From Gemmatimonadota bacterium (GTDB lineage: Bacteria; Latescibacterota; UBA2968; UBA8231), in assembly GCA_009845645.1 (NCBI GenBank), contig VXZF01000153.1:1-6158 (forward strand): DNA of 6,158 bases. Reading direction: 5' to 3'. A program made the position numbers and the translations under genes. The notes under the pieces were generated by a model. That model worked only from the letters and a program-made list of their open reading frames with translations. It was not told the origin of the DNA and did no database searches. How positions within the stretch are numbered: the first letter of the stretch is position 1; the number at the start of each line of letters is the position of its first letter. Shown here piece by piece: positions 1-6,043 of this stretch.

Positions 1-1
1 T

Positions 2-559
2 TTGGGCGGCTCCATCTTTGACATAGACAAGCTGGGCTGGCTCAATGGACGCTATCTGCGCGAGGATCGGACGCCGGAAGCCTTGTTGGCGGAGCTAAAG
101 GGCTGGTTGCTCAATGACGAATACGTCGGGCAGATGCTGCCGTTTATGCAGCAGCGGCTAGAGACGCTGGGGGATTTTGTGCCGCGCGTGGCGTTTTTCT
201 TCGCCCGGCAGGTGGAGCCAAAGGCCGAGGATTTGGTGCCGAAAAAACGGGAAGCCGCCGAGGTAGCGCGGATGCTGCAAACAGCCGTGTGGGCTTTGGA
301 CGAGGTGGTGGAGTGGGACAAAGACGGCGTGGCCGAGGCCGTGCGCCGGGTGGCTGCGCATTGGGAGTGGCCGGTTCGCGACGTGACTGTACCGCTCATT
401 GTCGCGCTGACTGGCGAGCGAGTGGGGCCGCCGCTGTTTGAATCCGCCGCGCTCTTGGGGCCGGAATTGACTAGGATGCGGCTATTGGACGCTATGAAGG
501 CGTTGGGTGGGCTGTCGAAGAAACAGGCGAGCCGGTTGGAGAAGGATTGGAGGCGGTGA
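2..559 (+). CDS. gltX: Glutamyl-tRNA synthetase, C-terminal part (5' end outside the window)
   Basis: This is the last 185 residues of a class I glutamyl-tRNA synthetase, the cytoplasmic enzyme that charges tRNA-Glu with glutamate using ATP. The frame is already open at the window edge, so the TTG at position 2 is an internal Leu codon and not a start. Visible family signatures are KLGWLNGRYLR (fragment residues 10-20), in the region after the KMSKR loop, and GERVGPPLFE (residues 138-147) followed by LLGPELTRMRLLDAM in the helical anticodon-binding domain. The Rossmann catalytic domain, HIGH motif and KMSKR loop would lie upstream of the window. Family members are usually about 460-500 aa, so roughly the last 40% is present. 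It ends at a normal TGA with no sign of damage. It faces the minus-strand operon tail to tail. Non-discriminating (Glu/Gln) and discriminating forms cannot be separated from this part. Confidence 0.95.
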   Translation: MGGSIFDIDKLGWLNGRYLREDRTPEALLAELKGWLLNDEYVGQMLPFMQQRLETLGDFVPRVAFFFARQVEPKAEDLVPKKREAAEVARMLQTAVWALDEVVEWDKDGVAEAVRRVAAHWEWPVRDVTVPLIVALTGERVGPPLFESAALLGPELTRMRLLDAMKALGGLSKKQASRLEKDWRR

Positions 560-646
560 AATTCCTCGGTGGCCCAGATGCGGCTGGTTCAAAACGGACG
601 GCTGCGTCGTGCAGGTCGCCACGGTCTTCCACCGCAGAATGTATGG
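560..646. other. Convergent intergenic gap between gltX and the lipoprotein operon
   Basis: These 87 bp separate the gltX TGA from the TAG of the last operon gene. No convincing ORF, promoter or RNA gene is visible. The only structure noticed is the weak minus-strand hairpin listed separately. No T-tract-linked stem serving gltX on the plus strand was seen. Confidence 0.6.
591..610 (-). terminator. Weak candidate intrinsic terminator of the lipoprotein operon
   Basis: Read on the minus strand, ACGACG-CAGC-CGTCCGT can fold into a six-pair GC-rich stem with a one-base bulge and a CAGC loop, ending in TTTT. It lies about 37 bp past the TAG of the last operon gene. The stem is short and the T-run is only four long, so this is a candidate. 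On the plus strand no T-run follows, so it would act only on the minus-strand operon. Confidence 0.25.
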
Positions 647-2812
647 CTAGCGGCGGTCGAGCCGGACCGGTGTCCGGCCGCCTTCGCGGATGCTGTAGGA
701 CTGATTCATTTCGAGGCCGGTAAACAGTTGCTGCGCGCCCGTGGTTGGCCAAGTAACTTCGACAGCTTCGATAGCCGTGGCCTGTCCTAGACCGATTTCC
801 TGTTGCAGACTCGATCCGCCGAAGCTGGCTCCTGTGCCGACGGTGGCGTAGATGTTCCTCGTTCCCTCCACAGTTGCGACCTGGACCCTGATGCGCGCTC
901 CCAAGGCGGCGCGATTGGATTGTACTCCTTCCAACAGGAGTGTGATCCAGTGGTTGCCGTGCCCGGGGTTTTCAAATAGGACATTCTGGAACACGTCTCC
1001 GGTATAGGCCCCGCCTATGACCGCATAGATATCTTGGTCGCCGTCGTTGTCGAGGTCGCCAAAGGCCACGCCGTGCCCCTTTTGCAGATGGCCGAAGCCG
1101 CCGGAGGTGGTAACGTCCTCGAAGAAGCGCCCGGCGGCATTGCGGAACATGCGGTTGGGCATGACCGAGCGCAGCGAAGGCGATCCCGTGCCGACATAAA
1201 AATCCAGCCAACCGTCGTTGTCGAGGTCGCCGAAATCGCAACCCATCGTATAGAGCACCTTGTCAACGCCTGCTTCCGCGCTGCGCTCGGCAAAAGTCCC
1301 GTCGCCATTGTTGCGGTACAGGCGAGGACGCTCAGCCGCAGTCGCTAGCCCTAGATAGTCGGCGGCTACATCGCCGGCGCTGGCCTCGTAATGGTATCCC
1401 GAGACAAAGATGTCCAGCCAGCCGTCGTTGTCGTAGTCCCAGAACCAAGCTGGGAAGCTGCCTAGGGGTTCGGTCACGCCTGCTTCCTTGCTCTTGTCGG
1501 TGAAGGTCCATCCGCCGAACTCGTTGGGACCATCGTTGGCGAAGAGGAAATTGGTGCCGGTGAGCCGCGAGACGTACAGGTCAATTAGGCCATCGTTGTT
1601 GTAATCGCCCCAAGCGGCTCCTTTTACATAGCCGATGACGGCGACCCCGGTTGCCTCGGCCACCTCGACAAACTGCAAATCCTCTGCTCGCCCGTTGCTG
1701 TGAAAAAGTTCACACCGGTGGATCCGACCTCCATACGATTCGTTGCCAACAAAAAGGTCCAGCCAGCCGTCGTTGTCGTAGTCGCCCCAGGCGGCTGTCT
1801 GCGTCGGGTGGAAGGTGAGCAGGCCGACCTGCTCGGTTACGTCGGCAAAGGTTTCATTGCCGTTGTTGTGCAATAGCGAGTTGGGGTGCAGGCCGTCGTC
1901 TTCCCACCAGCCACCGCGCAAAACCAATACGTCCGCATAGCCGTTGTTGTCGTAGTCGGCGTGGACAATTTGCAATCCACCGACGATCCCGGTCAGGCCG
2001 GCTGCTGCGGTCCGTTCTGCAAAGGTCCTATTGCCGAGGTTGGCAAAATAGCGGATTTGGTCGTTGAGGCCCCAAGATGAGGCCATGATATCCAGATGGC
2101 CATCGCCGTCGAAGTCGTCCATGATGCTGCCGCCGGCCATGGAGACCAAATCCAGTCTCAGCGCCGGTGCCACATCGGCGAAGCGCTTGATATCGTGGTC
2201 GGAGACAAAAACCTCGGGCGGGACGAGCCATTGCGCTGGCACCTGTTCGGGGTACATGCCCAAGGTCATATAGGCGATGTTCAAAAGCCAGCGGACGGTG
2301 AGGTCGTCTGGGTGATCTGCTAAATACGCGGTGAATTCTGCCAGTGCCGCCCGAGACCCTCGCTCAATGGTGTGGACTCCGTCGCCGCCAATCGGCAAAA
2401 GGCACGAGGCCGTTGCGTGTCGAGCGAGACAGTTTTCCTGCTCCCCGAGGCGCATATAGGACAGTCCCAGCAGGACGCGTACGTCCGGGGTTAGTTTGAG
2501 ATTGATTTGTTGGAGCTGCGGCTGGAGCTTTTCGAACTCGTCAATGGCGGCTTGACTCTGGCCGGCGCGCAACAACTCCCGCGCCAGATAGGCATTGGCG
2601 CGCAGGCGAGCGGCGGTATCGGGTGGCTGCGGCAAGGTTTTGAGGTATTCTACGCGCGCCGCGTTGATATAGGTGTTAATGGCGGGGTTCAAATTCTGCG
2701 CGATCTCCGCCAAGCGAGCGGCCATGCGCTTTGTGCTAGGGGCTTGGTAGGGCATCGGCGGCTCTGTGGCACAAGATAGCGCGACAAGAGCCACGCCCAG
2801 CATAGATCTCAT
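647..2812 (-). CDS. CRTAC1-like lipoprotein: TPR-like N-terminal domain, seven-repeat FG-GAP/VCBS propeller, ASPIC/UnbV domain
   Basis: This 721-aa protein is predicted to be exported. The start is the ATG at 2812, one base after the TAA of the preceding gene. GGAG lies 9 nt upstream of it, and the protein then opens with a hydrophobic segment ending ALSC (Cys14), a short lipoprotein-type signal with an imperfect lipobox (Ala at -3). Residues about 30-190 are helical and TPR-like (for example residues 72-95 and 111-125). They include a Cys/His cluster: Cys128, His132, Cys137 and His147. Seven calcium-loop motifs follow: DFDGDG 233-238, DYDNNG 286-291, DYDNDG 344-349, DYNNDG 403-408, DYDNDG 459-464, DLDNDG 529-534 and DLDNDG 587-592. 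This fits a seven-bladed propeller. Residues about 620-710 (NHWITLLLEG, then RAALGARI and the VEVTWPTTG region) match the ASPIC/UnbV domain. The family includes human CRTAC1. The bacterial role is unknown; ligand binding or adhesion at the envelope is inference. Confidence 0.88.
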   Translation of the reverse strand: MRSMLGVALVALSCATEPPMPYQAPSTKRMAARLAEIAQNLNPAINTYINAARVEYLKTLPQPPDTAARLRANAYLARELLRAGQSQAAIDEFEKLQPQLQQINLKLTPDVRVLLGLSYMRLGEQENCLARHATASCLLPIGGDGVHTIERGSRAALAEFTAYLADHPDDLTVRWLLNIAYMTLGMYPEQVPAQWLVPPEVFVSDHDIKRFADVAPALRLDLVSMAGGSIMDDFDGDGHLDIMASSWGLNDQIRYFANLGNRTFAERTAAAGLTGIVGGLQIVHADYDNNGYADVLVLRGGWWEDDGLHPNSLLHNNGNETFADVTEQVGLLTFHPTQTAAWGDYDNDGWLDLFVGNESYGGRIHRCELFHSNGRAEDLQFVEVAEATGVAVIGYVKGAAWGDYNNDGLIDLYVSRLTGTNFLFANDGPNEFGGWTFTDKSKEAGVTEPLGSFPAWFWDYDNDGWLDIFVSGYHYEASAGDVAADYLGLATAAERPRLYRNNGDGTFAERSAEAGVDKVLYTMGCDFGDLDNDGWLDFYVGTGSPSLRSVMPNRMFRNAAGRFFEDVTTSGGFGHLQKGHGVAFGDLDNDGDQDIYAVIGGAYTGDVFQNVLFENPGHGNHWITLLLEGVQSNRAALGARIRVQVATVEGTRNIYATVGTGASFGGSSLQQEIGLGQATAIEAVEVTWPTTGAQQLFTGLEMNQSYSIREGGRTPVRLDRR
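1037..2116 (-). repeat. Seven coding repeats with DxDxDG calcium-binding loops (721-aa protein)
   Basis: Seven imperfect repeats span residues 233-592, spaced 42-70 residues apart. Each is built around a loop of the form D-x-D/N-x-D/N-G followed by a hydrophobic beta-strand such as WLDLFVGN. Spacing and number fit one loop per blade of a seven-bladed beta-propeller. Two loops deviate: the second has Asn at the fifth position and the fourth has Asn at the third position. Both changes still allow metal coordination. Confidence 0.8.
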
Positions 2813-2813
2813 G

Positions 2814-4340
2814 TTACGGTTCTCCGTGCAGCCGCTTGAAGCGCGCCAGAGCCTGCACGGCGCGTAGGGAGTCGCCGAGCGCCCGGTAGGCCAAGGCCAA
2901 GCCGTAATGGGCGCGGGCATAGCTTGAATCCGTCGCCAGTGCCGTGCGAAAGTGGTCCAATGCCTCCTCGGCTGCCCCTTCGCGCAGCGCCACACCTCCA
3001 AGGCCGTGGTAGGCGTCCGCGTACCCTTCCTGGTGATCGAGTGCTGCAGTGAATGCCTTGCGTGCTTGCGCCAATTCCCCCTTGGCAAAATGGGCGTTGC
3101 CGAGGTTGTACCAAGCGAGAGCGTACTCTTCGTCCAGTGCCAGCGCTTGGCGGAAGGCGGCGATGGCCTCGTCCAAGCGGTCGAGGCGGGCATAGGCATT
3201 GCCCAAATTGTGCCAAGCTGGCGCATGGTTGGGGTTGATCGTCAGCGCGCGCTGGAAGGTTGCCACTGCTTCGCTTGCCACGCCCAGTCGAGCATAGATC
3301 CGGCCTATTTCAAAGAGTGCCATCGCATCGTGCGGATTGCCGTCGAGGATTGTTTTCCACCGGAGGATTTCCCCAGAGTACGCGTCAATACGGTTGAAGG
3401 CGCGCAGGGCCTCTTCGCTCGCCTTGGCCTTGCCTTGTTTTTGGTAGGTCTGGGATAGGTTGTAATAGGCTTGTGGGTCGAGCATATCGAGGTGAATGGC
3501 GCGGCGCAGGGCTTGGGCCGCTGGCTCGTATTGCCCCAGCTTGGTGTGGGCTACCCCCAGCCAGTTAAATGCCGCTGCGGCCGTCGAATCCGCGGCAATG
3601 GCCGCCTCAAAGCTCGCTGCGGCCTCCTCGTACCTTCCCAAGCGAAGGTGTGCCCGCCCCAAGCCGATCCGGGGGGCGACCGCCGTCGGTTGCAAGGTCA
3701 CGGCCCGCGCAAGGAGCTCGGCGGCCTTGTCGCACTGCCCCAGCTTGAGGCAGTACACATCGCCCAGCGCGGTGTATGCTAGAATGTATTTAGAGTCGCT
3801 GGTAATGGCCTGTTCCAACGCTGCCGCCGCCTCTTGATACGCACCTTCTTGACCGAAGGCCGCGCCGATGTTGTAGTGCGAGGGAGCGTGGTCTGGCTCG
3901 CTTAAAAGCGCCTGCTGGTAGGCTTGACGGGCTTCTGCAAAGCGTTGCTGCCGCAGATAGACGGCCCCCAGCCCCCGGTGCGCGTCCGCACAATCGGCGC
4001 ATCCCTGCGCGACCCTTTGGTATGCTTGTGCAGCTTGATCTAATTCGCCTCGCTTAAACAGGATGTTGCCGATCCCCACCTGCGCTCCGGTGTGGGTGGA
4101 ATCCAACGCCAAAGCTCGGCGAAAGGACTGTAGGGCCTCGGGGTAACGCGCCTGCTCGTGGTACCCTTGGCCGAGAGCGTAGTGGGCCTCGGCGTCCGTC
4201 GGATCTTCCGCGATCTGGCGCTGATAGCGGACCTCCCGCTCGCCTAGACTTTCTTCGGCGGGCGTACATCCGTAAAGCTGGGCTAGCAGGCAGACAACGG
4301 CCCAGTGGCGCGCTCTGGTCCTTTTCCACTGGTTGCTCAT
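2814..4340 (-). CDS. TPR-repeat lipoprotein
   Basis: This 508-aa protein is predicted to be lipidated. It has a basic n-region (KRTRARH, residues 6-12), a hydrophobic core, and a lipobox LYGC with Cys25 as the lipidated residue. Position +2 is Thr, not Asp, which favours outer-membrane sorting in a Gram-negative cell. From about residue 49 to the end it is almost entirely 34-residue tetratricopeptide repeats, about 13 in two blocks: residues 49-321 and 335-506. Clear examples are AWHNLGNAYARLDRLDEAIA (375-394) and AWYNLGNAHFAKGELAQARK (409-428). TPRs are protein-binding scaffolds, and no catalytic domain is seen. Cys114 and Cys117 form a CxxC in the loop between two repeats, and Cys197/Cys203 are a second close pair. 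The ATG at 4340 lies 2 bp after the stop of the upstream propeller gene with no purine-rich site before it, so translation is probably coupled. The likely role is as scaffold for the two propeller proteins encoded on either side (inference). Confidence 0.9.
   Translation of the reverse strand: MSNQWKRTRARHWAVVCLLAQLYGCTPAEESLGEREVRYQRQIAEDPTDAEAHYALGQGYHEQARYPEALQSFRRALALDSTHTGAQVGIGNILFKRGELDQAAQAYQRVAQGCADCADAHRGLGAVYLRQQRFAEARQAYQQALLSEPDHAPSHYNIGAAFGQEGAYQEAAAALEQAITSDSKYILAYTALGDVYCLKLGQCDKAAELLARAVTLQPTAVAPRIGLGRAHLRLGRYEEAAASFEAAIAADSTAAAAFNWLGVAHTKLGQYEPAAQALRRAIHLDMLDPQAYYNLSQTYQKQGKAKASEEALRAFNRIDAYSGEILRWKTILDGNPHDAMALFEIGRIYARLGVASEAVATFQRALTINPNHAPAWHNLGNAYARLDRLDEAIAAFRQALALDEEYALAWYNLGNAHFAKGELAQARKAFTAALDHQEGYADAYHGLGGVALREGAAEEALDHFRTALATDSSYARAHYGLALAYRALGDSLRAVQALARFKRLHGEP
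2822..2825 (-). promoter_or_regulatory. Ribosome binding site fixing the start of the 721-aa gene
   Basis: GGAG on the minus strand sits 9 nt before the ATG at 2812, inside the last codons (Gly-Glu-Pro-stop) of the TPR gene. It supports this ATG over a much longer upstream extension of the same frame to 3226, which would overlap the TPR gene by over 400 bp. It is also too far (18 nt) from the next in-frame ATG at 2803. Confidence 0.65.
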
Positions 4341-4342
4341 GC

Positions 4343-5986
4343 TCAGCCGGAGGAGGGAGGTTCTTCCACTTGGTGGATCTGGTCGATGGGCACTTGTACG
4401 AGCGTTTGCACGATTCCACTGGGCCAGCGGATCTGGACGCGATCCACCTGTTTGCGCTGGCCCAAGCCGAAGTACACCCGCAGATCGTTTTGCGAAAGAT
4501 AGCTGCTGCCGCTGCGCACTTCCTCGACCTGCACCAAGTCGCCGCTTACCACCCGGATCACCGCCCCAATCCCGTCCCGGTTGCTGACCCGGCCGATGGT
4601 CTTAAAGGCGATCCAGTGGTTGCGCTGGCCGCTGTCGTTGCGCAGCAAAAACGCCCGCTGGTTGTTGTTGGAGACAAAAGCATCCAGATCGCCGTCGTTG
4701 TCGTAGTCGGCAAAGGCCGCACCTCGGCCGACTCCGCCTAGGGTTGTAGTCGGCGCGAGCGCAAACCGTCCAGCCCCGTCGTTGGCAAAGAGTTGGTCCG
4801 GCTGCGGATAGGACGCGGCTTGGTCAAACGCCTGCACTTCTGGATGGACGTGGCCATTGGCTAGGTAAAGGTCTAAGTCACCGTCGTTGTCGTAGTCGAA
4901 AAAATCCGTGCCAAAAGTCAAGGTAGAAAGCGTAGGCTCGCCCAATCCCGACGGAAAGCTCAGGTCGGCAAAGGTGCCGTCGCTGTCATTGCGATAGAGG
5001 CGGCAGCTTTCCCATTGGAAGTTGCAGACCACGATGTCCAGGTCGCCGTCCCGGTCGCAGTCGCCAAAGTCCGTGCCCATGCCAGCCTCGGGGCGTGCGC
5101 TCTCGCTGAGTGCCACCCCCGCGCTCAATCCCACTTCGGCGAACCGCGTTGCGCCGTCGTTGCGGAAGAGGAAATTGGCCTTCATGTCGTTGGCCACATA
5201 CAGGTCCGTGTCGCCGTCGCCGTCATAGTCGCCAAAGACGACGCCTAATTGGCGGCCAGCCTCGCTGTACACGCCGGCTGGCCGGGTAATATCGGCGAAT
5301 TTCCCACCTCGGTCGTTGCGGAAGAGGGAGCCGGATTCTCCTTTGTATTGAGTGGGGGCGCAATAGACCGGGACCGCTCCTTGGTGACACCCTTCGTCAT
5401 GCGCTAGGTCAACGGAGACGTTGTTGGCCACATAGAGGTCTAGATCGCCGTCGTTGTCGATGTCGGCAAACGCCGCGCTAGTACTCAGGCGGGGATCGCC
5501 GACCCCGGCGTCAGCGGTTTGATCGGCAAAGGTGCCGTCGCCCTGATTGCGATACAGGACATTGGGGCCGAAGTTGGTCACGTACAAATCCACGTGTCCG
5601 TCGTTGTCGATGTCTCCGACGCAACTGCCCATACCATAGCCCGGATGGCCCGTCCGCGTGCGCTCTGTCGCATCCGTGAAGGTTCCGTCACCTCGGTTGT
5701 GATAGAACGCGTTGGTGGGGAGGTCCTCGGCGACAAAACCCGGTAGCGGCGCGCTGTTGACCGCATAGAGGTCTTGGTCGCCGTCGTTGTCGTAGTCGAG
5801 GAAGGCCGCGCCCGACCCATAGGTTTCCACGTAGTAGTAGCGCCCGCTCGCCCCATTCTGATGGTGGAATTCGATCCCCGCCTCTTGGGCCACCTCGACA
5901 AATGCTGGTCCGATCTCTGGGTCTGTTGGCCCGCATCCTGCACTGACCACGACGAGCAGCACCCACAAAGACAAAACCGCAGCCAC
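4343..5986 (-). CDS. CRTAC1-like lipoprotein with seven-repeat FG-GAP/VCBS propeller and ASPIC/UnbV domain
   Basis: This 547-aa predicted lipoprotein starts at a GTG (5986). A hydrophobic signal ends at SAGC (Cys18), followed by Gly at +2. Seven calcium-loop motifs lie at residues 64-69 (DYDNDG), 125-130 and 175-180 (DIDNDG), 253-258 (DYDGDG), 309-314 (DCDRDG), 364-369 and 427-432 (DYDNDG). This predicts a seven-bladed Ca2+-binding propeller. A Cys200/Cys209 pair lies between the third and fourth loops; from memory, many relatives have a similar C...VYCGP element. Residues about 456-540 form the ASPIC/UnbV domain: NHWIAFKTIG, NRDGIGAVIRV, then YFGLGQ and VQIRWPSG. The length is usual for the short CRTAC1-like form with no extra N-terminal domain. 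It is the first gene of the three-gene set. No Shine-Dalgarno sequence is visible before the GTG and the n-region has no Lys or Arg, so the exact start is uncertain. Function is unknown; binding of a glycan or protein ligand at the envelope is inference. Confidence 0.88.
   Translation of the reverse strand: MAAVLSLWVLLVVVSAGCGPTDPEIGPAFVEVAQEAGIEFHHQNGASGRYYYVETYGSGAAFLDYDNDGDQDLYAVNSAPLPGFVAEDLPTNAFYHNRGDGTFTDATERTRTGHPGYGMGSCVGDIDNDGHVDLYVTNFGPNVLYRNQGDGTFADQTADAGVGDPRLSTSAAFADIDNDGDLDLYVANNVSVDLAHDEGCHQGAVPVYCAPTQYKGESGSLFRNDRGGKFADITRPAGVYSEAGRQLGVVFGDYDGDGDTDLYVANDMKANFLFRNDGATRFAEVGLSAGVALSESARPEAGMGTDFGDCDRDGDLDIVVCNFQWESCRLYRNDSDGTFADLSFPSGLGEPTLSTLTFGTDFFDYDNDGDLDLYLANGHVHPEVQAFDQAASYPQPDQLFANDGAGRFALAPTTTLGGVGRGAAFADYDNDGDLDAFVSNNNQRAFLLRNDSGQRNHWIAFKTIGRVSNRDGIGAVIRVVSGDLVQVEEVRSGSSYLSQNDLRVYFGLGQRKQVDRVQIRWPSGIVQTLVQVPIDQIHQVEEPPSSG
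4691..5797 (-). repeat. Seven coding repeats with DxDxDG calcium-binding loops (547-aa protein)
   Basis: Seven imperfect repeats (residues 64-432) occur at spacings of 50-78 residues. Each has a DxDxDG-type loop followed by a strand such as DLDLYVAN, and most have a YRNxGDGTFAD-like segment between loops. At the DNA level the 17-mer CCGTCGTTGTCGTAGTC (plus-strand reading) occurs exactly at 4692, 4881 and 5781, and twice more in the other propeller gene at 1422 and 1767. The fifth loop, DCDRDG, has Cys at its second position. Confidence 0.8.
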
Positions 5987-6043
5987 AGGACTAGTAGGAA
6001 GCGGGGGAATTGAGATGAACGTGGATTGCCTCGACGAGTGATG
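5987..6043. other. Gap between the upstream gene fragment and the propeller operon
   Basis: These 57 bp lie between a minus-strand TGA (6044-6046) and the GTG of the first propeller gene. I see no clear -10/-35 pair, Shine-Dalgarno site or terminator hairpin. The frame of the propeller gene stays open across the whole gap, which leaves room for a slightly longer N-terminus from a non-standard start codon. Confidence 0.5.

Noticed and set aside
2..4. TTG at the window edge as the start of a short protein
   Set aside because: The reading frame enters from outside the window and the sequence matches the interior of glutamyl-tRNA synthetase.
569..790. Plus-strand 73-codon frame just after gltX
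   Set aside because: Most of it is antisense to the ASPIC/UnbV coding end. Its product is not protein-like and no ribosome site was seen.
1037..2116. Regularly recurring short DNA motif resembling a CRISPR or direct-repeat array
   Set aside because: The motif encodes the Asp-Asn-Asp-Gly loops in frame, the spacing is irregular (about 130-210 bp) and the intervening sequence is also coding.
2813..3226. Extension of the last propeller gene by 138 codons, giving an 859-aa frame
   Set aside because: The extension lies wholly inside the TPR gene in another frame, its translation is low-complexity shadow sequence, and the ATG at 2812 has a good GGAG site and begins a signal peptide.
2952..3458. 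Plus-strand open frame of 168 codons antisense to the TPR gene
   Set aside because: It mirrors the repeat coding on the opposite strand, matches no recognisable family and has no start signal. GC-rich genes often give such antisense frames.
3990..4001. CxxC followed by His in the TPR protein as a possible c-type haem site
   Set aside because: The His lies four residues after the second Cys and does not directly follow it, so the CxxCH haem-attachment motif is absent.
4054..4419. Minus-strand 121-codon frame across the junction of the first two operon genes
   Set aside because: It overlaps the real genes, and the translation is rich in Arg, Pro and Ser as expected for an off-frame reading of GC-rich DNA.
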